Assembly (NCBI GenBank): GCA_011032825.1
Contig: JAADJZ010000028.1
Span: forward strand, 310,001-374,000
From: Massariosphaeria phaeospora
Taxonomy: Eukaryota > Ascomycota > Dothideomycetes > Pleosporales
DNA: 64,000 nt
Direction of reading: 5' to 3'
Positions 55,290 to 64,000 of the stretch are shown in pieces. Position 1 is the stretch's first letter, and every line of letters begins with the position of its first letter. The notes under the pieces are model-generated. The model was not told the origin of the DNA. It was given only the letters and a program-made list of their open reading frames with translations, and made no database searches. A program made the position numbers and the translations under genes.

Positions 55290-57173
55290 ATGTCGCGGAG
55301 ATGCATCGTCCAAACACCAGGGATCGTTTGCATGTTCGATTCCCTTTATACGCGGTTTCAATCCGACGGTTCGAGCCACCTCTTGGAAGCCCTTCCCAGT
55401 CCAGATGACCTACAATGGATCCCCCAGTCTGTAATAGATGGTACCCCAGAAGCTCTTGTAATCGGCTCTACAGATGGCGAGCAGGTTATTGCTATCATGA
55501 CTGGGGGTATCGGAGCGGCGTTGTGGAAATTGCGCATTTTCACCAAGCCACCGGATTCCTGGTTACTTAGCGCTATCACGGTTGAAGATTGCTTGGATAA
55601 TACTTTCAGGCAGCCCTTCGAGTACCTTTTGGAGGGTGGAACTGATGTCAACCGAAGATTGACGCAGCTGATAAAGTACTACTTCCATGAAAGGGGACAC
55701 GTTGACTGTAATCGTTCTGGGAATGTGGAAGATTTCATCTATCGTTATCGGCTCACTATCGCCACCGTTTGGAAAGGCATCCATGCTCCTCAAGTTGGAG
55801 TCGAAACTGAACAGGCTGAACAAGATCTGTCACTGGCTAAGGATGAAGAGTCGACATTGTTGGAATCCAATTCGAATGCTATGCGAGTGGGTGCGGCGGT
55901 TAACACGTCCAGCGAATTATCCGATCTGCCCGACTCCAGTCTAGACATCACAACAGACGATGCGTCAGACAATTGGCTCGATAAGCAGTCGAATTCGCGA
56001 GACACCAGTTCGAACTTTCCTCGATCGCAGCTGGGCAATGTACTAGACAGAGAGAAGGATCCGCGAGATTCCGCGCCTATTAGCACGATCGAGAATGTGC
56101 TCGACTCCAAGTCAAATCGTACACCCCCTGCCACGCCAGACAACTCGCTCGATGAAATCTTGAACCGGTCGGGAACCAGCTCGCAGAATAGATCAGTACC
56201 CACACCAGTCAACAGGCTCCAGAAAGACCCGACATCGGATTATAGCAAGCTCAAGTCATACTTGGCGGAGTGCCACTGTCTATACCTACTAGATAACCTT
56301 CCGCGGGTTGATGAGCTACATTTCGAGGACCAACACACAATCCCGAATGCACAGTCCAAGTGTCTATGGATCGGCCAGCATAAGGAGACCAAAGCTTCAG
56401 TTTGGGCATACATGCGGCTTTCCGGCAAATCCCACGAGATCGTGTACTATACTGGCGCCTACAAGAGACCGGCATCGGAACTGAGTCGTCGCCGTCTAAT
56501 TCATCCTTTTAACAAGGTGTACTCTTCACAATCTGGTATCGACCAGTCTGCCCAAGCTCGTCTCAACGTACTAGTCAGATGGTACTTCATTTCCTCCGAC
56601 ATGCTCAGCTCGAGGTCCCTTGTCCTGGCCGAAACAAAGGATTTCCCAAGCCGGCTCCGAAACTGCCTCGACTACATCGCCAGCAAGATGGGTCCAGCCG
56701 CAGCGAAGCCACCCTCGGAGTCGGACGAAGAGGATGCAGCGGGCCCTGTTGACGATGATGCGGAGCCCAATCACAGCAGTGCACTGCGATCACTTGACGA
56801 GAGCCACATCCAAAGCGCTCTCAGTCACGACTCCTCGCCCATCAAGGGCAAACTCCGATCCGGCGCGCACCAGCAAGAAACACCCGAGTCGGTGCCCGAG
56901 TCTGCGCCTGGACCTCGAGGTACCAAGCGCGGAGCCGAAGTTGCGGACTCAGAAGCTGACTCGGACGCAGACTTTACTACAGACTCGGATGTTGGGGACG
57001 TCGACTTCCGGCGGCTGACAGGAGACCCGGCGATAAAAGAGCAGGAGTTAACGTCAGACATCAACGCGATGTTGGACATGCGGTCGATTCTCAATGAGCA
57101 GCTGGAACGGCTTAACGAGGACCTTGAGAGTAGACTGGAAGAGCGGAGGAAGATTCGGAGGAGGCTCGAGTAG
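55290..57173 (+). CDS. Protein with two copies of the unrecognised module
   Basis: Single exon, 627 residues. Module one (about 30-160): LPSPDDLQW, ALVIGSTDGEQVIAIM, WKLRIFTK, RQPFEYL and helix LTQLIKYYFHERG. Module two (about 325-460): LPRVDELHF, CLWIGQHKETKASVWAYM, IHPFNKV and helix LNVLVRWYFISSD. Between them is a Ser/Asp/Leu-rich linker with a repeated DNSLD / DNWLD / NVLD pattern. After module two the chain is acidic and disordered with a basic TKRGAEVADSE patch. It ends in a coiled coil (MLDMRSILNEQLERLNEDLE) with RRKIRRRLE. A second Met at residue 15 is a possible start. The double module is the best evidence that the unit is a real, self-contained domain. Function unknown. Confidence 0.75.
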   Translation: MSRRCIVQTPGIVCMFDSLYTRFQSDGSSHLLEALPSPDDLQWIPQSVIDGTPEALVIGSTDGEQVIAIMTGGIGAALWKLRIFTKPPDSWLLSAITVEDCLDNTFRQPFEYLLEGGTDVNRRLTQLIKYYFHERGHVDCNRSGNVEDFIYRYRLTIATVWKGIHAPQVGVETEQAEQDLSLAKDEESTLLESNSNAMRVGAAVNTSSELSDLPDSSLDITTDDASDNWLDKQSNSRDTSSNFPRSQLGNVLDREKDPRDSAPISTIENVLDSKSNRTPPATPDNSLDEILNRSGTSSQNRSVPTPVNRLQKDPTSDYSKLKSYLAECHCLYLLDNLPRVDELHFEDQHTIPNAQSKCLWIGQHKETKASVWAYMRLSGKSHEIVYYTGAYKRPASELSRRRLIHPFNKVYSSQSGIDQSAQARLNVLVRWYFISSDMLSSRSLVLAETKDFPSRLRNCLDYIASKMGPAAAKPPSESDEEDAAGPVDDDAEPNHSSALRSLDESHIQSALSHDSSPIKGKLRSGAHQQETPESVPESAPGPRGTKRGAEVADSEADSDADFTTDSDVGDVDFRRLTGDPAIKEQELTSDINAMLDMRSILNEQLERLNEDLESRLEERRKIRRRLE

Positions 57174-58832
57174 CACGGTCGATTGTTCTTTTGCTTGGCG
57201 TTGGTGGCATTGGAAACAGGGTTTGTAGTAAGATATAGTAGAGCCTCGTTTTTATTCCTCCGCCGTCTCTTGATGCCTTCCTATTTTCTCTCAAAAGTAC
57301 CTGATCTGCTTATTTTCCAAACAGCGCTACACGGATCTGAAGCACCAAATCATAAACATGAACCAATCTCGACAAAGAGCGATTGTATCTGCTACGTCAC
57401 ACAATACCTACCTCTGATAAGCTAACTAGAAAGGAGAGTATAAGAGTTACACAATGCTGTGTATGTGTACAAATTGACCCTCAGGATCCTATCGATAAAT
57501 CTAGGAAGAAGGAAAGCCATAGCAGCGGGCAAGCGTAACCGACAAGTACATATCAACAAGAGCTTCGCAAGATACATCTGTCTGTAGGCCTTGCCAGCTT
57601 GCTAGTTCCCGCCGCCCATTCGAAAGCGTATCGAAGGGCGCCGAGATTATCCTCGCCCACAATCGCATCTACAAGTTCCACTCTAGCACTCCGGCCCAAA
57701 ACTCGACGCTGTTCGCGCAGCCACAGAAGCTATCAATCAAATCAATCAAGCCGGGTGCCCCGACTTGATTTGATTGACGCCACTTGCCTATAGTGAATTG
57801 ATTTGATTGATAACTTGGTAGTAGGTCCGGAGATCTCCGGGGGTGGTTTTGTATGAGGATATAGGGGGGACGTGCGCACTACTTGACTCGTAGCACCTGA
57901 TTAATCGCCAAAGTCAACACCAGAAATCCTATCTCTAGAAATCCTATCACGAACTCTTTGTACAGCCCTTAAAACACGATCTACGCCTATTCTTGAATAA
58001 ACTATCAATTACTGTTAACTTCTAATCAATTAGGACGTTACTGATTGATTTGATTGCAAAAATCGCAGGTAGTGAATTGATTTGATTGATTTGTTACATA
58101 ATCAAGCGATCAATCAATTAGTTGCAAGCCGCTTGATTGTTAGCTTCTCTGCGCGCAGCTGCTAACAGCTGCTGACAGAGCCAGCCGCCGCGAAGCTCAG
58201 TAACTGGGCTAGGAATGCCGGCATTAAGGTTCGCTGGATGGTAGAGCTCAAGTTAGCAATTTTCCCTCTGTTGACCTTGTGGCCGGCCGATTGGCTCTTG
58301 TTGTAAGTTCACCTGCCGGGAAGCGTGGTAAAGTATTGTGCGGCACTCACTATACCCTCTTTCCAGTCAGTGCTTTGTTAGCATACACTGTGATGGCGTT
58401 ATACCGTTTAGTGGATACAATGGGCATCGAGCAGCCCCGGTGATTCTGCTGGAGGTGGCTGGAATCAGGTCTGTATCTAGTATGACATAGCTGCTCGCTG
58501 AGCATATGGGAAGGGCAAATCCTAGCCTCCGCGTTGATGCGCCCCCGGTCGCCGCAACAACGCCCTGGTGATATCAGGTAGGCATTCAGTCACACGCGCG
58601 CTAGTGTGTACTTCCACGGATGCGGTGGGTGTGTTCGTCATCGATCGATTATTGACTTGTTGCACACAACCACCACTGTCCTCGAGACTCTGCGACACAC
58701 ACGCCTGGAAGTGCGACTCTCGACCGCCATCAATCCTGTGTCTTACAAGGCTGTCAACTAAACAGTGAGTATGCCTTCCCCAAAGAGAAGTTTTTATACG
58801 GACGAGACAGCTGACTTGTCAGAACTACTACC
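57174..58832. other. Gene-poor AT-rich stretch
   Basis: About 1.7 kb with many stops in all frames. It contains TTGATT-type repeats (listed separately) and no recognisable gene. The last 250 bp may be promoter and leader of the NPFF-repeat gene; a GTGAGTATG at about 58764 and CTTGTCAG before the start at 58833 look like a leader intron. Confidence 0.5.
57733..58090. repeat. TTGATTTGATTG repeats with one inverted pair
   Basis: An imperfect inverted repeat (57733-57750 with 57764-57777, loop CCGGGTGCCCCGA) could form a hairpin. A 21-bp sequence TAGTGAATTGATTTGATTGA(T) occurs twice, at 57791 and 58070. Further ATCAAT/TTGATT units lie around 58041 and 58109. This could be a remnant of a small inverted-repeat element, but no transposase or clear ends are seen. 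Confidence 0.65.
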
Positions 58833-59648
58833 ATGGTCAAACGCTCTCGTCCTCACGCGGCGCCCGCCTTGAACCCTTTCTTCACCTCACGAGCAGCCGC
58901 TGAGCCGGAGCCGGAGCCAGCGGAGACCAACATGGCCGGACGCTCTCGTCCTCAGGTGGCTCCCATCTTGAACCCGTTCTTCGCCTCACGAGCAACCGCC
59001 GAGACTGAGGCCGCGCCAGCAGCGAACAGCTCTCGTCCTCGTGCGCCACCAGTCATGAACCCCTTCTTCGCCTCACGTTCAACCACCGAGCCCGTGCAAG
59101 AGCCAGCAAGGAACACCTCGTCTGCGCGCCCCGACACCAACGCCATGGACGTCGACCCTCCATCTCGCGGCGACTTCTCCCCCATGAGCGTAGACCACGA
59201 CTCCGACGACTCCCACGCCGACGACGAGGCCGACTCCGACTACGCCCTGGACGGCCAGTCCTCGCCCGACGTCCTCGCCCGCCTGCCGCGCCGCGGCGCC
59301 ATGCCATCGCCCCCCTCGTCAAGTCCCCCGCAGGTGTCGCCCGCGACGCGGCTGCGACGCTTGCTGCGTCCTGCTGCGGATCGGCGTGCGGCTCGCACGT
59401 ACGACGATCTGGGTTCGGATTTCGAGGTTTCAGAGGACGAGGATGAGAGCGAGGGCGAGGTGGAAGAGTCGCCGACGAGGAAGGGGGGCAAGAGGGATGT
59501 CGATATGCGCAACACGGCGGCCAAGCAGGAGGAGGAGGAGGTCGAAGAGGAGCAGCAGGTTAAGAAGGAGATGTCGAGGGGATGGAAGCGCGGATTCGAG
59601 AGCGATGATGAGGACAGCCCGGTTGGGAGGAAGCGGGGCAGGTGGTAG
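58833..59648 (+). CDS. Disordered nuclear-type protein with three NPFF repeats
   Basis: Single exon, 271 residues. The N-terminal 100 residues hold three near-identical units, each with SRP, then NPFF-x-SR, then a Glu/Pro tail: NPFFTSRAAAEPEP, NPFFASRATAETEA and NPFFASRSTTEPVQ. The middle is acidic (DSDDSHADDEADSDY), followed by a short helix (ATRLRRLLRPAADRRAARTY), an acidic EDEDESEGEVEE stretch, and basic ends (GWKRGF, GRKRGRW). NPF is known as a ligand for EH domains, but the adjacent Phe and the charged nuclear-like C-terminus leave the role open. The start at MVKRSRP is the first Met of the repeat frame. Confidence 0.65.
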   Translation: MVKRSRPHAAPALNPFFTSRAAAEPEPEPAETNMAGRSRPQVAPILNPFFASRATAETEAAPAANSSRPRAPPVMNPFFASRSTTEPVQEPARNTSSARPDTNAMDVDPPSRGDFSPMSVDHDSDDSHADDEADSDYALDGQSSPDVLARLPRRGAMPSPPSSSPPQVSPATRLRRLLRPAADRRAARTYDDLGSDFEVSEDEDESEGEVEESPTRKGGKRDVDMRNTAAKQEEEEVEEEQQVKKEMSRGWKRGFESDDEDSPVGRKRGRW

Positions 59649-60848
59649 ATTTCCCGTTTCTGCGGCTTTGCGCTTTAGCGGGTATGCGAGATGGGGATGC
59701 TGTGCATGCGAGGTGCGGCGACTCGATCTGGCTTCGATTCTGATACTGGCGACTTCTGCGACGAGGCATGATGGGCGTGCGAGCCACATTTAGGTAGTGA
59801 TACCTACCTACTACCTGTTTCTGCGACGAGCAGATGCGATGTACTTTTCCATTTGCGTGACCCCTCGCTGCACTTGATACGCCACCTGGCACCAGAGGAC
59901 TTGTGCGTTCAACCTGATAACGTAGTCTTACTAACTCCCCATGTTTATATCCTCGAGGTCGAGCAAGCCCCCTCGACGTGGCGGACGCTTGAGAGTTTTT
60001 GTAACTGGGTAAGCAGTGTCAATTGGGTGCTGCGGATCAACGCTTGTATTGCTATCTGTTGTCGTGTTGTGATCTAGGTGTACAGGAGCTCTCGGCTCAG
60101 AGGTAAGTGCACTTGCCCAACGGGCAGTGCCTGCTATAATAAGATATCATGTGATCCAGCCTACGTAGTTACAGTTTTCGTCCTGTGGTTTTGTACACGT
60201 GGGCAGAGGGAGGGCGCGATATGCAGCTCGCGGCGCTGTGCGTTCGGCCGTCGACGGAGTAGGTACAAGAGAGTATTCGCGCGCTCCAAGCTCTGATTCC
60301 TAGCCTATGTCGATAGGCGTCCGTGTCTTTCTGTAGGAGCTGCCCAGGTGGTCCCGGGCTATGAGGCCGGAGTGCCGGGTGGGCATACCTAGAAGGCGCC
60401 CTCCTGCTCCCCCATCCGACCTCTGCATGCCGTATCTATAACCCCGAATGCTTGAGCCTCTATCCTTCGCAGGAGTCGGCCTGCCAGGCCCTGCCCAGCG
60501 CATGCGTGCGGCTCTCGTCCTGGCGCTGAGGTCCCTGGCCGTCTTTCACATCCGCAGGTGACTAAGCACGCTTCCAAGTTTGGTCCGCCCCGTAGTCGCC
60601 CAAACTCCACTGCTGGACTGGACGTACGCGTGCAGCACGCAAACCCCACGAGACGCCGACCACGCTCCCCCGACCACGCTTTACCACAGCAAACTTCCCG
60701 AACACAGCACGCTTTCTATATACTTTACGCACGCTTCAAGTTAGGTCTCGCACTCGTTGCAGTACGCTCGTCCTCTATATCTACCTCCCCCTCCACCCAA
60801 GCTCGACTCGCACCCGCTCGCACTACGGTCCGATCCTCAAGCACCAGG
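59649..60848. other. Intergenic, no gene
   Basis: 1.2 kb without a supported coding region. The segment before 60848 is rich in CACGC and CTC motifs and includes TATATA at about 60716-60722 and 60776-60782. These could be promoter elements of the next gene, but that is only a guess. Confidence 0.45.
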
Positions 60849-61594
60849 ATGTCGCCGTATACCGCACCTCAGTCTGGCATCGAGGCTCCGAAGGACTTCA
60901 GCTTGGACTCGATATATACCATGGTATACGGCCCAGATCACGGTCGGCAGATTCCAGGACACTTCGAAGACAGGCGACGATCGTCCTCCGCATCTGTATC
61001 CACGTCTGCAAGCACATCCACGCCTGGATCCGAACCGACGCCTGGAGCTACGATTGCACCCACCCTCGAACTCGTTCCGAATCTCGAGGACACCGTCAAA
61101 CACTCAGTTTGGGACGCTGGGGATCGGGACATACGCCAACGCGAGGCAGTGCCAGCTCCTCAGAGACTCAGGGTATGTTCAACCCCTTACCAATAATCAC
61201 AGGGAGACTAACAAGACCAGATCCGGTTCAAGGCCATACGTCAACCCCCCGCCATGTCGCACATCCTCGTCATCAACAAGGACAGGATCTCCGTCCGTTG
61301 CGTTCCCAAGACGAGCTCCGGCCGTCGTGCCAAAGCGAGCAACGACAAAGCTAAGGGATCAAATGCGGCCACGAACGCGAAGGTCGCCAAATCGAAGAAG
61401 AAGTCCCTCGTCCTCGTGTTCTCGCTGAACAATGTCCGCCGCGCAGACAAGCCAGACTCGCGCATGCAAAGGGCAAACCGCCAGGCGTAAGTCCCCCTAT
61501 TTCCTCACGAAGCCTCCCAACTCATTACTAACGGCCTAACAGAGTGCAAATGCGACGACACGTCGGAGAGAAGTCGCGATTCGGTTGGGACTGA
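60849..61594 (+). CDS. Hypothetical basic protein, three exons
   Basis: Exons 60849-61172, 61221-61486 and 61543-61594, 213 residues. Both introns are canonical (GTATGT to CCAG with GACTAAC; GTAAGT to AACAG with TACTAAC). The N-terminal half is Ser/Thr/Pro-rich with YTMVYGPDHGRQIPGHFEDR. The C-terminal half is basic: KDRISVRCVPKTSSGRRAKA, KSKKKSLVLVFSLNNVRRAD, and an ending RRHVGEKSRFGWD. It resembles a small nucleic-acid-binding or nuclear protein by charge only. No family recognised. Codon frames close cleanly at all three joins, which is the main support. Confidence 0.7.
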
Positions 61595-63668
61595 TACCTA
61601 GGCGAGGGGTTAGATCTCGACACTAATTGTGCAAGGACTGAGCTTGAGCGGGCGCTTTTCAAGATTTTTCGAAGGAGTTTGATAATTTCGTTTACGTTAT
61701 CTTCGTGTTTACAGGGGGTGGGATATTTTGCTCATGCTGGAGAGAAGGTCTATTTGTTTGGCAACGCCACGGCGTTCTTTGATTGAGATGTTGCACGATT
61801 TCGCGACTTGATCGGGGGGCTTCAGACTCGGCTTTATAGACAAGACAAGACAGTGGAATGCATGCCGTTTATTAAGTCTTGCTGTCCCGCGCACTTGCGG
61901 CCTGGTGACGTGATAATGACACGCACAAGACGTACGCTCTAGTCTAGATTGCCCGCGAAGACAGGGCGTTACTAACGCGACAGTGTAAAGGGGCGACCTT
62001 CCACTTCCACTCAGACCTCTGCCACCACTATCAATATTAAAACATACCATATAACCACAGCGTTTCTCGCGCCCAACTACTACTACATATCGCAGTAGAT
62101 CTTCCTGCATAGCTGCATCAGGGTAAGTATGGTCTTTCCGCACTCCTGCACTGAGGACTCGGTACCGAACTATCTCTCCGCCTAGACCTTTTAGGAGCCC
62201 CACACTTGATTTTCTACTTTATTGGTATTTCGTAACGGAACTGAACTGAACTGAGCTGGCCAATAACTACGAGGCGGAAATGTGTGGGATGGGATAGGCG
62301 GGGGCGGGAGTGGGAGGGCCGCGGAGTGTGGAGTGTGCATGGCTGTTTCCGTGGTTTGGGGAGTCAAAGAGTGGAGTGGACACGTTGCTTTCGCACAGCA
62401 TGCGAATGATCGGAGACTTGTGTTTCTAGAGTGTGGTTGGCTGCGGATGGATGCTCGACGCGGGGGAGCTGGGTGGGTGGGACGAACAATGCGTATGGCG
62501 TGATGTACGTTTTTTCGGGTCGGTCGGTCGGTTGGTTGGTTGTTGACGCTGTTGGTAGGGGGATGGTTGGGTGTGGCGTCTTGTAGTGGCTTCGGCTTTG
62601 CTTGAGCGGTCGGGGGGTTGACGGGAAAGGGCTGTGAGACGCAGAGCTCAGGCTGGAGGTGGATGGATTGCGAGCGCGGCGTTGGAGAGTGCGTGGAGGA
62701 TGGCTTTGAGACGCAAAGCTCAGGAAGATGTTGGATGGACTGCCAGTGCGGCGTTTGAGAGTGTGAGAAAGATTCGTGTTAGGCGCAGGTGTCCAGGCTA
62801 AAGGCGGATGGACGTTGAGGGTAGTGCCTGAGAGTTCCTATTCGGCGCAGTCTCAGCATCGGCTCCAGTCCCCAGATTGCTATAATGAAAACGTCCAGTC
62901 TCGTTAAGAAAGGAATCAAGAATGTAAATCTTGGAACATAGGGAAAAGCAAGGTACATACATCCTCTTACTCAAGTCTCAAATCTCTGGATTATGGACAC
63001 TGCTAACTAAATTGTGCTCTGGTGGCTTTGATCCAGGTTCACTGGGTGGTATACGGGAATGTCGCGCCTCTCCAGCCGCACAGCTTTGTGAAATTTTGTT
63101 GGTTGCACAACGGCACCAAAGTCATTGCGAACCTCGAGTCCGCTGATGGCGGCTACTTCGAGCTAGCACTTATGACCTGGAGCGTGCCGAAAGAGATTCA
63201 TCTCGGAGTGGAATCGGGTTCCTGACTGCGCGACACCAAGAAACGCTCGGTATATAGGTATTGAGTTTTCTTACTCGGCCTCCTACGGAAACGGAATCTC
63301 CGGAACTGAAGAGATGTATCTGCGCGCCTCTAAAGGATTATCTAACGCAGCAATATAACTATAGAAAGCTACAATTCTATACACAGCGTTTACATAATTC
63401 TACAAGATATAGCGTGTTCAGCCTTAGTTCCGGAGCTCCCGTTTCCGCAAGCGCTGGGCTTCCTGCTACAGGTCTCTATCTAGGCCTAATTCCCTGACCA
63501 GTTCATGAAGGTTGATGTGAGAGCGAGCAACACGTTGCCTGGTTGCTTTTCTGCTACTGAAGCGATGCATGCGAATTTGCGAAAGAAAACGTCGTAAAGT
63601 CATTCAAAGCGGCAATCTATTGTGAGTACTACAGCAAGCCCGAGCTTTGGCTGACTAGACAGCATAGC
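61595..63668. other. Gene-poor stretch with degenerate repeats
   Basis: About 2.1 kb with no secure gene. A 164-codon - strand frame (61709-62203) has no family features. A + strand segment 63022-63225 after a good acceptor-like TGATCCAG could be an exon (HWVVYGNVAPLQPHSFVKF) but has no partner. A GAACTGAACTGAACTG run lies at 62238, GGTCGGTCGGTTGGTTGGTTG at about 62519, and a 70-bp degenerate tandem at 62631-62840. Confidence 0.45.
62631..62840. repeat. Degenerate 70-bp tandem repeat, three copies
   Basis: Copies begin near 62631, 62704 and 62776, each with a GAGACGCA(G/A)AGCTCAGG-like start (third copy TTAGGCGCAGGTGTCCAGG), a GGATGGA core and a GAGAGTG end. Identity drops from the first to the third copy. 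Confidence 0.65.
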
Positions 63669-64000
63669 CTAACTTCTCCCAAAACGCTCTACTTCCTTGC
63701 TGATATCCCTTTGTATTCTCTCCCGCTCCCTCCATATGCTTCTCGCATCCCTCAACATCTTCGTCCAGCTCAATATCGCCTCCACTTTATGATGATGCCC
63801 CGCAAAGTGTACCAGAAAGTCTCCCCTCCTCACCTGGAAGGCATCCAACTCCTTCTCGTCCTCTTCCTTGCGTTCAAGAAACTCCGTGGGCCCGTCTTTC
63901 GGAAAGGCGTTGAACCATTCTTGAGCAACGAATTGAGTATTGCGGTGGAAGCGCATATCGGGAGAAGAGATGACTGCGCTCATGGCGGACTGCTCAGTGA
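63669..64000 (-). CDS. GT34 galactosyltransferase-like protein, C-terminal part (cut by window edge)
   Basis: The frame is open from the right edge to a TAG at 63669-63671, giving about 110 residues. It shows the C-terminal pattern of the GMA12/MNN10 family of Golgi alpha-1,2-galactosyl- or alpha-1,6-mannosyltransferases: TEQSAM near the edge, then FVAQEWFNAFP, then VRRGDFLVHFAGHHHKVEAI. The chain ends in a charged helix (IWRERERIQRDISKEVE). The N-terminal anchor and the DXD catalytic region lie outside the window. The Met at 63983 is internal by comparison with the family, so the gene continues to the right. Confidence 0.78.
   Translation of the reverse strand, partial: TEQSAMSAVISSPDMRFHRNTQFVAQEWFNAFPKDGPTEFLERKEEDEKELDAFQVRRGDFLVHFAGHHHKVEAILSWTKMLRDARSIWRERERIQRDISKEVERFGRS

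Noticed and set aside
61709..62203. 164-codon - strand frame
   Set aside because: No family features and no splice support; likely chance.
63022..63225. Possible exon after an acceptor-like TGATCCAG
   Set aside because: No donor-bearing upstream exon or related family was found, so it is not listed as a gene.
1..64000. tRNA, 5S rRNA and CRISPR arrays
   Set aside because: I looked for B-box-like GGTTCGANNCC sites and regularly spaced repeats; the few B-box-like strings lie in coding sequence (for example near 51545) without tRNA arms, and no array exists.

Overview
This window is nuclear DNA from a filamentous ascomycete (Pezizomycotina, most likely Dothideomycetes). The core genes have fungal family features: two-domain GMP synthase, Rieske protein, cytoplasmic dynein heavy chain, CLC channel, S10 carboxypeptidase. 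Introns are short (about 45-175 nt) with GTRNGT donors, CTRAC-like branch sites and YAG acceptors. Genes lie on both strands with no operons. I saw no rRNA, tRNA, CRISPR array or intact transposon. All exon coordinates were read by eye from splice motifs and family conservation.

Left part (about 1-37.3 kb) is a conserved housekeeping block: a tail-anchored acidic protein, an F-box-like Cys-rich protein, an NADP-type short-chain dehydrogenase, a small hydrophilic protein, GMP synthase and BCP1 (divergent, 253 bp apart), the Rieske iron-sulfur protein, a Poa1-like macro-domain protein whose C-terminus is out of frame, a Dpb3/CHRAC-like histone-fold protein, a vacuolar-type serine carboxypeptidase, an epoxide hydrolase, a CLC chloride channel and the 13-kb dynein heavy chain gene.

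Middle-right part (about 37.9-57.2 kb) is an accessory region. It holds at least six copies, in five loci, of a roughly 120-residue protein module that I do not recognise. The landmarks are an LP-x-L-x-[WF] start, a strand ending in G, a VWAY-like strand, a PF pair and a WYF helix. The copies are in the genes at 38.2 kb and 40.6 kb, a decayed copy at 43.7-45.1 kb, a fragment at 50.2-50.8 kb, and twice in the gene at 55.3 kb. Interleaved are two genes with an in-frame TAG (42763-42765 and 45987-45989), and two neighbours that share a second short motif. In this block repeats sit in the 5' regions and several loci have broken frames. Embedded in it are ordinary secretory-pathway genes: a secreted FAD oxidoreductase and a GT31 glycosyltransferase.

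Right end (57.2-64 kb) is gene-poor and partly AT-rich with TTGATT-type repeats. It carries two lineage-specific nuclear-looking proteins, one with three NPFF repeats, and the C-terminal end of a GT34 galactosyltransferase-like gene cut by the window edge.
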